From the NCBI GenBank assembly GCA_041662485.1, contig JBAZSJ010000022.1, forward strand, positions 11,611 to 75,610: a DNA stretch of 64,000 bases. The letters run 5' to 3'. Made by a program: the position numbers and the translations under genes. Positions 23,752 through 34,716 of this stretch are shown one piece after another. This DNA comes from Rariglobus sp041662485. Lineage in GTDB: Bacteria; Verrucomicrobiota; Verrucomicrobiia; Opitutales; Opitutaceae. The notes beneath the pieces are model-generated. The model worked only from the letters and a program-made list of their open reading frames with translations. It did not search any database and was not told the origin of the DNA. How positions within the stretch are numbered: position 1 is the stretch's first letter; each line of letters begins with the position of its first letter.

Positions 23752-25740
23752 TTACAGCGCCTGCGCGGCGGCGACCACCGCCTCGGTCGTGATACCGAGT
23801 TCCTTGAACACGGTCGCGCCCGGGGCGCTCATGCCGAAGCGGTCGATGCCGATCACCTTGCCGTCGAGACCGACGTATTGATACCAGAGGCCGGTAACGC
23901 CCGCCTCGATCGCAACGCGCTTGCGCACGGACGAAGGAAGGATGGCTTCGCGGTATTCGGCGGACTGGCGATTGAAGCGCTCGAAACACGGCACGGACAC
24001 GACGCGGGCACCGGCACCAAGGACCTTGGCGGCATTGACGACGTATTGGAGTTCGCTGCCGCTCGCCATGAGGATGTGCGTGAGCGGTGCGGTTTCCTGC
24101 ACGGCGACGTAGGCACCCTTGAGGACACCGGCGCGGCGGATGTGCGGAGGAATGTCGTTGAGCAACGGCAGAGCCTGGCGAGAAAGCGCGAGGAGCGTGG
24201 GGCCATCCGCACGCTCGAAAGCGGCGGCATAGGCACCGGCCGTTTCCTCGGGATCGCCGGGACGGATGACGTCGAAACCGGGGATCACGCGGAGACCGGA
24301 AACCGTCTCAACCGGCTGGTGCGTCGGACCGTCTTCGCCCACGCCGACGGAATCGTGCGTATAAATGTAAACGACAGGGAGCTTGGCCAGCGCGGCGAGG
24401 CGCATGGAGGGACGCGAGTAGTCGGCGAACACCAGGAACGTCGCGATGGACGGATGAAAAATGCCATCGTAGGCGATGCCATTGGCAATCGCGGCCTGGG
24501 CGTGCTCGCGGATGCCAAAGCGGAAATTACGACCGGCGCGGTTGGACGGATCGAAGTCCTTGTCGGCTGCAATGTAATTGAGCGTGGAGCCGTAGAGGTC
24601 GGCGCTGCCGCCGATGACGAGAGGAAGCTCGGCGGCGAGAGGCTGGAGGATCTGCTGGCCGGCGGCGCGGGTGGCGAGTTTCGCATCAGCGGGGAACAGA
24701 GGAATCTTTTCAAGGAGATGCGCGGCGCCGGGCTTGCTATTACGGCTTTCGAGCAAGGCGGCCTTTTCGGGATTGGCGGCCTTCCACGCCTCGAAGGTCT
24801 TGCCCCACTTCTTGTAGGCGCGAACGAGGGATTTCTTGTGCTTGGCGAAGTAGGCGCGGACGTCGTCGCTCACGAAGAAATGCTTGTCGGCAGGCAGACC
24901 GAGACCGGCGCGGGCGGCGTCGATGAACTTGGCGCCACCTTCGCCGTGGCCCTTGGCGGTGCCGGCGACTTCGGGAATACCCTTGGCGATCGTCGTCTTC
25001 GCGATGATGAGCTGGGGCTTTCCGCTCTTGGCCTTCTTGGCCTTGTTGACGGCCTTGAGGATGGCGGCGAGGTCGTGGCCGTCGATGGTCTGCACGTCCC
25101 ACTCGAGCGCCTTGAAGCGCTGGGCGGTGTTCTCGCTCTGCGACTTGTTGGCCATCGCGTCGAGGGTGACGTCGTTGGAGTCGTAGATGAGGATGAGGTT
25201 GTCCAGCTTCTGATGGCCGGCGAAAGCAACCGCCTCGAGGGCGACTCCTTCCTGCATGCAGCCATCACCCGCGAGGGCGATGACGTGTCCGTCGAAAATC
25301 GCATGCTCGGCGGTGTTGAAACGAGCGGCGGCCATCTGGCCGGAAACGGCGAGACCGACGGCGTTGGCGATACCCTGGCCGAGAGGGCCGGTGGTGGCCT
25401 CGACGCCGGGGGTTTCGTGAAACTCGGGGTGCCCGGGAGTCTTGCTGTGGAGCACGCGGAACTTGGTAAGTTCTTCAAGCGACAGATCGTAACCGCTCAG
25501 GTGGAGCCAGCTGTAGATGAACATGCTGCCGTGGCCGGCGGAGAGGACGAAGCGGTCGCGATTCAACCAGCGGGGCGCGTCGGGGTTGTGCACGAGGGCG
25601 TTGCCAAAAAGCACGGCGCCGATCTCGGCGCAGCCGAGCGGAAGTCCGAGATGGCCGGAGTTGCACTTATGGACGGCGTCCATGGCAAGGCCGCGGGCCT
25701 GGTTGGCAGCAAGAGCGAGGATGTCGGTTTGGAGTTTCAT
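23752..25740 (-). CDS. tkt: Transketolase
   Basis: Transketolase moves two-carbon units between sugar phosphates in the pentose phosphate pathway, using thiamine diphosphate and Mg2+. The protein is 662 aa from the ATG at 25740, the usual bacterial length. The N-terminus has DAVHKCNSGHLGLPLGCAEIG, a cofactor-binding segment GDGCMQEGVALEAVAFAGHQKL, and a pyrimidine-domain region RFGIREHAQAAIANGIAYDG. The C-terminal domain follows (about residue 540 on). The frame is open to 25809, but the upstream residues fall in the leader. It is monocistronic with its own terminator. Confidence 0.97.
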   Translation of the reverse strand: MKLQTDILALAANQARGLAMDAVHKCNSGHLGLPLGCAEIGAVLFGNALVHNPDAPRWLNRDRFVLSAGHGSMFIYSWLHLSGYDLSLEELTKFRVLHSKTPGHPEFHETPGVEATTGPLGQGIANAVGLAVSGQMAAARFNTAEHAIFDGHVIALAGDGCMQEGVALEAVAFAGHQKLDNLILIYDSNDVTLDAMANKSQSENTAQRFKALEWDVQTIDGHDLAAILKAVNKAKKAKSGKPQLIIAKTTIAKGIPEVAGTAKGHGEGGAKFIDAARAGLGLPADKHFFVSDDVRAYFAKHKKSLVRAYKKWGKTFEAWKAANPEKAALLESRNSKPGAAHLLEKIPLFPADAKLATRAAGQQILQPLAAELPLVIGGSADLYGSTLNYIAADKDFDPSNRAGRNFRFGIREHAQAAIANGIAYDGIFHPSIATFLVFADYSRPSMRLAALAKLPVVYIYTHDSVGVGEDGPTHQPVETVSGLRVIPGFDVIRPGDPEETAGAYAAAFERADGPTLLALSRQALPLLNDIPPHIRRAGVLKGAYVAVQETAPLTHILMASGSELQYVVNAAKVLGAGARVVSVPCFERFNRQSAEYREAILPSSVRKRVAIEAGVTGLWYQYVGLDGKVIGIDRFGMSAPGATVFKELGITTEAVVAAAQAL

Positions 25741-25818
25741 GCGTAAAATCGGTTTGGTCTGAACGAAAGATGACGAATTAATCGGTGAGTGCGCGGCGGG
25801 GAAGCCCAAACGGACATG

Positions 25819-25849
25819 AAAAAAGCGAGTCGGGAAGACTCGCTTTTTT
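25819..25849 (-). terminator. Bidirectional intrinsic terminator after rplS
   Basis: A perfect 7-bp stem (GCGAGTC / GACTCGC) flanked by A6 on the left and T6 on the right, so it can act in both directions. It ends the rpsP-trmD-rplS transcript, 24 bases after the rplS stop codon. Confidence 0.85.
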
Positions 25850-25872
25850 CATGAAGAGATTCGCGGGGCGAA

Positions 25873-26250
25873 TTACTTGGTGGCGACAGCCTTTTCGGTG
25901 CGCTTTTCCTTGATCGCCATGGCGGCTTTGCCGAGGCGGGTGCGGAGATAGTAGAGACGGGCGCGGACCGGCTCGGAGGTGCGCTCGATCTCGATCTTTT
26001 CGATGTTCGGGGAGTTCACGGGGAACACGCGCTCGACACCCTCGCCGTAGCTGATGCGGCGGACGGTGAACGTCTCGTGAATGCCGCTGCCCTTGAGCGC
26101 GATCACGATGCCGGCAAAAATCTGGGTGCGTTCCTTGTCACCTTCGCGAACCTTCGTGTGGACGCGGACGCCGTCGCCAACTTTGAAGGCGGGAGTGTCT
26201 TTTTTCACCTGATGGGCGGTGATTTCTTGGAGGATGGGATGGGTGCTCAT
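25873..26250 (-). CDS. rplS: 50S ribosomal protein L19
   Basis: L19 lies at the 30S-50S interface. The protein is 125 aa from the ATG at 26250 (MSTHPILQEI). It shows the family's FKVGDGVRVHTKVREGDKERTQIFAG and ISYGEGVERVFPVNSPNIEKIEIER. A short C-terminal extension rich in Lys/Ala/Glu follows the conserved LYYLRTRLGKAA segment. It follows trmD by 10 bases, the normal order in this operon. Confidence 0.97.
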   Translation of the reverse strand: MSTHPILQEITAHQVKKDTPAFKVGDGVRVHTKVREGDKERTQIFAGIVIALKGSGIHETFTVRRISYGEGVERVFPVNSPNIEKIEIERTSEPVRARLYYLRTRLGKAAMAIKEKRTEKAVATK

Positions 26251-26260
26251 GGCAGTGTGG

Positions 26261-26935
26261 TTATTTGAGTAAATCGGGTCGGACCTGACGGGTTTTCTCG
26301 ATACGTTGCGCGTTTCGCCATTTTTCGATTTCGGCATGGTTACCAGAAAGGAGCACTTTCGGAACGGACATGCCTCGGAATTCGGCTGGACGCGTGTATT
26401 GAGGAAAGTCGAGCAACTTGCCGGTGAAGGATTCGTGCGTCAATGACTTTTCTTCCCCCAAAACGCCGGGAATAAAACGCGCCAGCGCGTCGATGACCAC
26501 GGCGGCCGGAAGCGTGCCATTTGTGAGCACATAATCTCCAATACTGATCTCCTGATCGATCACGTTGTCCCTGATCCTCTGGTCAATACCTTCGTAATGG
26601 CCGCTCAACAAGATGAGATGCTTTTCACGGGAGAGTTCCTCGGCTATTTTTTGAGAATAGGGAACGCCATCGGGCGTCAGATAGATACGCCGGCAGCCGG
26701 GAGTCTGGAGTTGTTCGATCGCGGCGAAAACCGGCTCGGGCGTCATCACCATCCCGGCACCACCACCAAAAGGGCGGTCATCGGCAGCCCGGTGCTTATC
26801 AGTCGACCAACCACGCGTGTCGTGAACCTTGACCGAGAGAAGGCCGTTTTCCAACGCCTTGCCCAGCATGCTCTCGGTCAAAAAACCGTCGAGCATGCCA
26901 GGGAACAGCGTGAGAACATCGATGTGAAGAGGCAC
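26261..26935 (-). CDS. trmD: tRNA (guanine-N1)-methyltransferase
   Basis: TrmD methylates G37 of tRNAs next to the anticodon with S-adenosylmethionine, which prevents frameshifting. The 224-aa protein has the SPOUT knot signatures: IDVLTLFPGML at the N-terminus, DRPFGGGAGMVMTPEPVFAAIE, LLSGHYEGIDQRI and EISIGDYVLTNGTLPAAVVIDA. It is encoded between rpsP and rplS. rimM, usual at this point in most bacteria, is absent. A hairpin with a T-run lies between rpsP and trmD. Confidence 0.97.
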   Translation of the reverse strand: MPLHIDVLTLFPGMLDGFLTESMLGKALENGLLSVKVHDTRGWSTDKHRAADDRPFGGGAGMVMTPEPVFAAIEQLQTPGCRRIYLTPDGVPYSQKIAEELSREKHLILLSGHYEGIDQRIRDNVIDQEISIGDYVLTNGTLPAAVVIDALARFIPGVLGEEKSLTHESFTGKLLDFPQYTRPAEFRGMSVPKVLLSGNHAEIEKWRNAQRIEKTRQVRPDLLK

Positions 26936-26954
26936 GACCGGGAGCGCGTTAAAA

Positions 26955-26996
26955 TAAAAAATCGCCCAAGCACGAGGGCCGGGGCGATTGAAAAAG
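26955..26996 (-). terminator. Terminator or attenuator between rpsP and trmD
   Basis: On the minus strand an 8-9 bp stem (AATCGCCC / GGGCGATT) with a loop of about 14 bases is followed by TTTTTATTTT. Placed inside the operon, it could reduce trmD-rplS expression relative to rpsP. Confidence 0.6.
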
Positions 26997-27012
26997 TAAA
27001 ACTAAAGGCGTT

Positions 27013-27270
27013 TTAGGCAGTAACCAGGGCCTTCTTCGCCTTCTTGATGAGGGAAAGGGCGGTGTCGGTCGGAACGGCACCCTTGCTCACCCAGTAGTCG
27101 GCGCGAACGGTATCGAGCTTCAGGGACGACTCGTTCTTGGTGCGGGGGTTATACGTGCCGAGGACTTCGGTCGGGGCGCCATCACGACGCGAGCGGGCTT
27201 CGGCGACGACCACGTGATAAATCGGGTTGTGCGTGGAACCGATGCGGGAGAGGCGGATTTTGAGAGCCAT
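27013..27270 (-). CDS. rpsP: 30S ribosomal protein S16
   Basis: S16 helps to assemble the 30S subunit. From the ATG at 27270 it is 85 aa, the family norm. It starts MALKIRLSRIGSTHNPIYHVVVAEARSRRDG and has LGTYNPRTKNESSLKLDTVRADYWVSKGA. The longer open frame reaching 27342 is non-coding leader. It is the first gene of rpsP-trmD-rplS and is divergent from ychF. Confidence 0.96.
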   Translation of the reverse strand: MALKIRLSRIGSTHNPIYHVVVAEARSRRDGAPTEVLGTYNPRTKNESSLKLDTVRADYWVSKGAVPTDTALSLIKKAKKALVTA

Positions 27271-27411
27271 GGGAAGAGTGTGCGGACAGGTTACGTTTGG
27301 TGAAAAGCCGTGGAATCCACCGAACGCCGCCGGCGTTGTCAAGCTGCCATTTCACGCAGGAAGTGGAGAAACCTTGACCCCGCCCCCACCCGACTGCGAC
27401 TTTCCACCTTT

Positions 27412-28515
27412 ATGCTCAAAGCTGGCATCGTCGGTCTGCCCAACGTAGGCAAGTCCACCCTCTTCAACGCCCTCACCCGCTCCCGCAAGGCGGAGGCGGC
27501 CAACTACCCGTTTTGCACCATCGACCCCAACGTGGGCGTCGTGATCGTGCCCGATGAACGCGCGTATGTGCTGAAAGCCATCGCCAAGACCAACGTGGTC
27601 GTCCCGGCCGCCATCGAGTTCGTGGACATCGCCGGCCTCGTCGCCGGAGCCAGCAAGGGCGAAGGCCTCGGCAACCAGTTTCTCGCCAACATCCGCGAGA
27701 CCGACGCCATCGTGCATGTCGTCCGCTGTTTCGTGGACGACGACATCATCCACACGATGGGAGCCGTCGATCCCGTGCGCGACATCGAGGTGATCACGAC
27801 CGAGCTCGTCCTCGCCGACCTCGACGCGGTGGAGAAACGCATCAACAAAACCCAAAAGCTCGCCAAGTCCGGCGACAAGGACGCGCAGGCCGAACTCATC
27901 CTGCTCGAACGCCTCGTCCCCCATCTCAATCAGAGCAAACCGGCAAACATCCTTCCCGCGACCGACGACGAGAAGAAGATGATGCAACTCTTCCAGCTCC
28001 TCAGCGCCAAGCCCGTCCTCTACGCGTGCAACGTCGCCGAGGGCGATCTCGCCACGGCCGAAGAGAATCCCTTCGTCAAAAAAGTGGCCGAGTTCGTAAA
28101 AGCCCACCACGACGCCGCGTATGTTCCGATCAGCGCGCGCATCGAGGCGGAACTCATCGATCTTTCGCCGGAAGAGGCCAAGGAATTCCTGAAGGATCTC
28201 GGCGTGACCGACTCGGGCGTCTCCCAGCTTATCAAAGGCACCTACAATCTTCTCGGCCTGCAGACCTACTTCACCGCCGGCGAAAAAGAAGTGCGTTGCT
28301 GGACGATCAAGAAAGGCTGGAAGGCCCCGCAGGCCGCCGGCGTGATCCACACCGATTTCGAGAAGGGCTTCATCAAGGCCGAGGTCGTCGCCTACGACGA
28401 TCTCACCCGCCTCGGAAGCACGGCGGCCGCGCGTGACGCGGGCAAATACCGCATCGAAGGCAAAGAATACATTTTCCAGGACGGCGACGTCGCGTTGTTT
28501 CGGTTTAACAACTGA
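27412..28515 (+). CDS. ychF: Redox-regulated ATPase YchF (OBG family)
   Basis: A 367-aa OBG-family P-loop protein. The G1 motif is GLPNVGKSTLFNALT near residue 8, followed by the NYPFCTIDPNVG switch region, VDIAGLVAGASKGEGLGNQFL, and a C-terminal TGS domain (AAGVIHTDFEKGFIKAEVVAYDD). YchF prefers ATP to GTP and associates with ribosomes; its exact cellular role is not settled. I took the ATG at 27412, because the open frame upstream lies in the leader. It is divergent from rpsP and ends at a bidirectional terminator. Confidence 0.96.
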   Translation: MLKAGIVGLPNVGKSTLFNALTRSRKAEAANYPFCTIDPNVGVVIVPDERAYVLKAIAKTNVVVPAAIEFVDIAGLVAGASKGEGLGNQFLANIRETDAIVHVVRCFVDDDIIHTMGAVDPVRDIEVITTELVLADLDAVEKRINKTQKLAKSGDKDAQAELILLERLVPHLNQSKPANILPATDDEKKMMQLFQLLSAKPVLYACNVAEGDLATAEENPFVKKVAEFVKAHHDAAYVPISARIEAELIDLSPEEAKEFLKDLGVTDSGVSQLIKGTYNLLGLQTYFTAGEKEVRCWTIKKGWKAPQAAGVIHTDFEKGFIKAEVVAYDDLTRLGSTAAARDAGKYRIEGKEYIFQDGDVALFRFNN

Positions 28516-28551
28516 GCGACCGGCCGCCGCATCCTGTTCTGGTATGCGCGC

Positions 28552-28587
28552 AAAAGAGGCGCGATCCGCAAGGGTCGCGCCTCTTTT
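28552..28587. terminator. Bidirectional terminator between ychF and glgC
   Basis: The stem AAAAGAGGCGCGA / TCGCGCCTCTTTT is a 13-bp near-perfect inverted repeat with a 10-base loop and T-runs on both outer sides. It serves the convergent ychF and glgC genes. Confidence 0.85.
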
Positions 28588-28620
28588 ATTTTGAAGGATT
28601 CGCAGACGAGAATCCGGACG

Positions 28621-29907
28621 TCAGATCACCGTGCCACTCGGCACGACCACGCCCTTGGGAACCACGAGCACGCCATCGCGAATAATCACGCCGTGCGGAT
28701 AATTGCCGTCCGGTTTTCCGACAGGTGAGAGTTTCACGTCGTCGCCAATGCGGGCATTCTTGTCGATGATCGTGTGAAAAATATGGCAGTTGCTGCCCAC
28801 GCCCATGCTCGGCACGCCCTGCCGGGCATTTTCAGCCTGCTTCTCGGCGGGTTCGTAGTAGTCGGCGCCCATCATCACGACGTTGTCCAAAAAGGAGTGT
28901 TCCCCGACATACGAGCGGATGCCCAGGACGCAGCGCTTGAGCCTGGAGTCGGTGATGATCGAGCCATCCCCGATGACGACATGGTCGATGTCGCACTTGT
29001 TGAGTTTTGATGCCGGCAGATAGCGGTCCTGAGTGTAGATGGGAGCGCTTTGATCAAAAAAGTTGAACGGCGGCAGCGGATCCGAGAGCGCGAGGTTGGT
29101 CTCGAAGAACGCGTGCACCGTTCCGATGTCTTCCCAGTAGCCTTCGAACACATAGGCGCTGAGCTTCTTTTTGCCGAGCAGGCCGGGGATGATCTCCTTG
29201 CCGAAATCCGTCATCTTGTTGTCGAGCGCGTCGGCCAGCACCTGCCGGTTGAAAACATAGATGCCCATCGAAGCGAGGCAGTGTTTTTCGCCGTCGTTGG
29301 AATGGAGCTTGGCCTCGACTTCGGGGCTGAGCGTGAGGCTCTGGATGACCGCCGGATCTTTCGGTTTTTCGGCAAACTGCTCGACGGTGAGATCGTTGGC
29401 CACCTTCATCAGGCCGAGTCCCTCGACCTTAGAAACAGGGAACGGAATCGCCGCGATGGTAACGTCCGATTTGCTGGCGATATGCTGCTCGCAGATTTTC
29501 CGGAAATCCATCCGGTAGAGTTGGTCGCCCGAAAGAATGAGCACGAGATCGTGCGGAAAACTACGGAAATGCTGAAGATTCCGTCGAACCGCGTCGGCCG
29601 TGCCCTGATACCAGTCGGCGTTTTTCTCGGTCTGCTCGGCGGAAAGAATATCCACGAAACCGCCTCCGAAAGGGTCGAAGTGGTAGGTGTTTTGAATATG
29701 CCGATGCAACGACGCGGTGTGAAACTGCGTCAGCAGGAAGATGCGGTTGATGTCCGAATTGATGCAGTTGCTGATCGGAATATCGACCAGTCGGTATTTG
29801 CCGGCGAGAGGGACGGCCGGTTTGCACCGCTCCGCCGTAAGAGGATAAAGGCGGCTGCCGCGGCCGCCTCCCATGATCACCGCGAGGACACTTTTCTGCA
29901 TGCTCAT
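28621..29907 (-). CDS. glgC: Glucose-1-phosphate adenylyltransferase
   Basis: The enzyme makes ADP-glucose from ATP and glucose 1-phosphate, the committed step of bacterial glycogen synthesis. The protein is about 428 aa. The nucleotidyltransferase domain shows AVIMGGGRGSRLYPLTAERCKPAVPLAGKYRLVDIPISNC and the substrate segment YRMDFRKICEQH. The C-terminal left-handed beta-helix is evident in the repeat-rich last third (IGDGSIITDSRLKRCVLGIRSYVGEHSFLDNVVMMGADYYE). That order resembles the plant and cyanobacterial enzyme. I chose the ATG at 29907; an ATG two codons later is equally possible. Confidence 0.93.
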   Translation of the reverse strand: MSMQKSVLAVIMGGGRGSRLYPLTAERCKPAVPLAGKYRLVDIPISNCINSDINRIFLLTQFHTASLHRHIQNTYHFDPFGGGFVDILSAEQTEKNADWYQGTADAVRRNLQHFRSFPHDLVLILSGDQLYRMDFRKICEQHIASKSDVTIAAIPFPVSKVEGLGLMKVANDLTVEQFAEKPKDPAVIQSLTLSPEVEAKLHSNDGEKHCLASMGIYVFNRQVLADALDNKMTDFGKEIIPGLLGKKKLSAYVFEGYWEDIGTVHAFFETNLALSDPLPPFNFFDQSAPIYTQDRYLPASKLNKCDIDHVVIGDGSIITDSRLKRCVLGIRSYVGEHSFLDNVVMMGADYYEPAEKQAENARQGVPSMGVGSNCHIFHTIIDKNARIGDDVKLSPVGKPDGNYPHGVIIRDGVLVVPKGVVVPSGTVI

Positions 29908-30001
29908 AAACAGGGGAATATTGATTTTGGGTTTGGGACCTATTGCCTTGCGCAAGGCTTGAAGCGCCCCGTAAATTCGCGAGCCAAAAGAGGTAAAAAT
30001 T

Positions 30002-31855
<1,854 letters not shown>

Positions 31856-31857
31856 CC

Positions 31858-31896
31858 CTAGCCCCTAGTCTCTAGCGACTAGAACCTAGCAACTAG
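31858..31896. repeat. Heptamer array with CTAG core (array A)
   Basis: CTAG occurs six times, at 31858, 31865, 31872, 31879, 31886 and 31893, each exactly 7 bases from the last, with three variable bases between. The array fills nearly all of the glmS-trpE gap and ends 2 bases before the trpE ATG. Two further arrays with the same core lie at 60.16 and 60.35 kb. Confidence 0.85.
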
Positions 31897-31897
31897 C

Positions 31898-33382
31898 ATG
31901 AACATTTTCCCGCGCCGCGAGGACTTCCTGAAGCTCGCCACCCAAGGCAACGTCATCCCGGTCTACGCCGATCTCATGGCGGACTTTGAGACCCCCGTCT
32001 CCGCCTACGCCAAGCTCAAGGTCGCCGGCCCGTCCTACTTGCTCGAATCCGTCGAAGGCGGAGAAACCCTCTCGCGCTACAGCTTCATCGGCTGCCGTCC
32101 GCGCAAAGTCTTCGTCTGCGGACCCAAGACGACCGAAATCCGCGTCCCCGGACAACCCACCCAAACGGTCCCCACGCCGCAGGACCCGCTCAAGCTCATC
32201 GAAGCCGAAATGAGCGGCTACCACCCCGTGAACCTCCCCGGCCTGCCCCGCTTCACCGGCGGCGCCGTCGGCTTCATCGGCTACGAATACGTCACCCGCA
32301 TCGAGCCGACCGTGCCCGCCGCCAAGATCGACGAACTCGGCATGCCCCTGCTCTATTTCATGCTGTCGGATTCGCTGCTGATCTTCGACCGCGCGAAACA
32401 AACCCTCCGCCTCTGCGTCAACGCCCATCTCCGCGACACCACGCCCGCGGCCGCCTACGACGCCGCCCTCGCCGAGCTCAACTCGCTTTACGCCCTTCTC
32501 CGCGAGCCTCGCGCCCTTGCCCCCGCCCCCCTCGTCGAACCGCCCAAGATCACCGTGCCGCCGGGCAACTTCACCCAGGCCGCCTTCGAAAAGGTCGTCG
32601 AAGACTCCAAGGAATTCATCCGCGCCGGTGACATCATCCAGTTCGTGCCGTCGCAGCGCTTCAGCAAACCGTTCGCCAAGACTCCGCTCGACCTCTACCG
32701 CGCCCTGCGCACGGTCAACCCGTCGCCCTACATGTTTATTCTGGAGACGGGCGACTTCTCCATCGTCGGTGCCTCTCCCGAAGTCCACGTCCGCCTGACT
32801 GACGGCCTCGTGGAAATCCGCCCCATCGCCGGCACCCGCACACGCGGAGCCACCCACGCCGACGACATCGCCCTCGAAAAAGACCTCCTCGCCGACCAAA
32901 AGGAACGCGCCGAGCACCTCATGCTCGTCGATCTCGCCCGCAACGACATCGGCCGCGTCTGCCAATACGGCACCGTCACCGTGCCCGAAAGCTTCGTTAT
33001 CGAGCGTTACTCGCACGTCATGCACATCGTCTCGCAGGTCGAAGGGAAAATTTCCCCCGACAAGAACGCCTACGACCTCATGCGCGCCACCTTCCCGGCC
33101 GGCACCGTCAGCGGCGCTCCCAAGATCCGCGCCATGCAGATCATCGCCGCCAACGAGCCGTCCCAGCGAGGCTTCTACGCCGGCGCCCTCGGCTATTTCG
33201 GCTACGACGGCAACAGCGACACCTGCATCATGCTCCGCACGTCCATGATCAAAGACGGCCAAATCCACATCCAAGCCGGTGCCGGCGTGGTAGCCGATTC
33301 TGTGCCCGCCTCCGAATATCAGGAAACGGTCAACAAAGCCTCGGCCCTCTTCAAAGCCGTCGCCATGGCCGAGCAGTTTTAA
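31898..33382 (+). CDS. trpE: Anthranilate synthase component I
   Basis: The enzyme makes anthranilate from chorismate, with ammonia from a glutaminase partner, in tryptophan synthesis. The 494-aa protein shows the Trp feedback motif (YLLESVEGGETLSRYSFIG), then the chorismate-binding region: RPIAGTRTRG, LVDLARNDIGRV and ATFPAGTVSGAPKIRAMQII. The trpG component is not in this window. Its leader is a CTAG heptamer array directly before the ATG, with no clear ribosome binding site. Confidence 0.95.
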   Translation: MNIFPRREDFLKLATQGNVIPVYADLMADFETPVSAYAKLKVAGPSYLLESVEGGETLSRYSFIGCRPRKVFVCGPKTTEIRVPGQPTQTVPTPQDPLKLIEAEMSGYHPVNLPGLPRFTGGAVGFIGYEYVTRIEPTVPAAKIDELGMPLLYFMLSDSLLIFDRAKQTLRLCVNAHLRDTTPAAAYDAALAELNSLYALLREPRALAPAPLVEPPKITVPPGNFTQAAFEKVVEDSKEFIRAGDIIQFVPSQRFSKPFAKTPLDLYRALRTVNPSPYMFILETGDFSIVGASPEVHVRLTDGLVEIRPIAGTRTRGATHADDIALEKDLLADQKERAEHLMLVDLARNDIGRVCQYGTVTVPESFVIERYSHVMHIVSQVEGKISPDKNAYDLMRATFPAGTVSGAPKIRAMQIIAANEPSQRGFYAGALGYFGYDGNSDTCIMLRTSMIKDGQIHIQAGAGVVADSVPASEYQETVNKASALFKAVAMAEQF

Positions 33383-33613
33383 GCGGGTTGCCCGCTTAGC
33401 CCTGACAAGTCGGAGAATGGGACAGTCCACCTCCCGACATGGACCCCAGATGGGCCATATTGACCCATTTACTTATTCGTTTTTGACGTCCAGCCCCAGT
33501 AGTTGACCGTTTGTCTAATATGGAACGATTCCAGCTCGCATCTGTCGTAGCTAGAAACCGTTCGCTCCGGATTTTTCCGGAATATCAGACCAACCGTCCA
33601 ACTCATATCAGTC

Positions 33614-34687
33614 ATGGCCGCCTACACGAAATCCTCCCGTAAGTTTTCCGAAGCCGACGACAACGAAAAGCCCGAGGCTCCGGCTCCCATGGTGGCCGTC
33701 GAACTCGATGCGCCTCCTTCCTTCTTGGAGCGCAATGAGCCCGCCGCCCGCGAAAAGGACACCGGCCCGCTCGAACGCAGCAATCTCCAGCTCTACCTTC
33801 AGGAGATCGGCAAAACCGCCCTGCTTACCGTCGAAGAAGAGGTGAAGCTCGCCCGCCGCATCCGCAAGGGCGACAAAGCCGCCCGCGATCACATGATCTC
33901 GGCCAACCTCCGCCTCGTCGTGAAAATCGCGATGGACTACAAGGACTTCGGCCTGCCGCTCCTCGATCTCATCTCCGAGGGCAACATCGGCCTCGTGAAG
34001 GCCGTGGAACGCTTCGACCCGCGCAAAGGCGGCAAGCTCTCCACCTACGCCGCCTGGTGGATCAAGCAGTCCATGAAGCGCGCCTTGGCGAACCAGTCCA
34101 AGACGATCCGCCTCCCTGTCCATTTGGTGGACAAAATCTCCAAGCTGCGCCGAACCGCCATGGCCCTCACCGAGGAACTCGGCCGCGAACCCACCGACGA
34201 GGAAATCGCCATCGAGCTCCAGATTCCCACCGCCAAGGTCGCCCACCTCAAATCGGTGAGCGTGCGTCCGGCCTCGCTCGACGCCCCCGTCGGCCAGGAC
34301 GGCGACTCGTCCACCTTCGGCGAGATGGTCGGCGATGAAAACGCCACCAGCCCGTTTGAGACGCTGCGCGAGAAGACCCGCAACTCCGATCTCTACTCCA
34401 TGATCTCCACCTTGGAGCCGCGTGAAGCCGAGATCATCAAGCTGCGCTTCGGTCTCGACGGCTACGACGAGCTCACGCTCGAAGAGGTCGGCCAGAAGTT
34501 CCGCGTCACCCGCGAACGCGTCCGCCAGCTCCAAAATATCGCCCTCTCGAAGATGCGCAAGGCCATGGCCAGCCACGAGCACCAGCGGTCCGTCGAGGAG
34601 ATCGAAGTCGAAGAGCAGATCCGCGCCCGCCATGAAGTCATCCGCGAGTTCATGCAGACGAAGTCGGCCAAGGCGGGGAGCAACTAA
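33614..34687 (+). CDS. RNA polymerase sigma factor (SigA/RpoD-like)
   Basis: A 357-aa sigma-70 family factor. Region 1.2 is LERSNLQLYLQEIGKTALLT; region 2 includes ANLRLVVKIAMDYKDFGLPLLDLISEGNIGL and KLSTYAAWWIKQSMKRALANQSKTIRLPVHL (2.4 to 3.0); region 4.2 is LTLEEVGQKFRVTRERVRQLQ. Region 1.1 and the large non-conserved insert of E. coli RpoD are missing. It may be the principal sigma factor or a group-2 paralogue; I cannot decide from the window. The 231-bp upstream gap (33383-33613) carries no gene. An intrinsic terminator follows. Confidence 0.9.
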   Translation: MAAYTKSSRKFSEADDNEKPEAPAPMVAVELDAPPSFLERNEPAAREKDTGPLERSNLQLYLQEIGKTALLTVEEEVKLARRIRKGDKAARDHMISANLRLVVKIAMDYKDFGLPLLDLISEGNIGLVKAVERFDPRKGGKLSTYAAWWIKQSMKRALANQSKTIRLPVHLVDKISKLRRTAMALTEELGREPTDEEIAIELQIPTAKVAHLKSVSVRPASLDAPVGQDGDSSTFGEMVGDENATSPFETLREKTRNSDLYSMISTLEPREAEIIKLRFGLDGYDELTLEEVGQKFRVTRERVRQLQNIALSKMRKAMASHEHQRSVEEIEVEEQIRARHEVIREFMQTKSAKAGSN

Positions 34688-34716
34688 ACTTCGAGTTGGG
34701 TTCTCCATGTGTTTCA

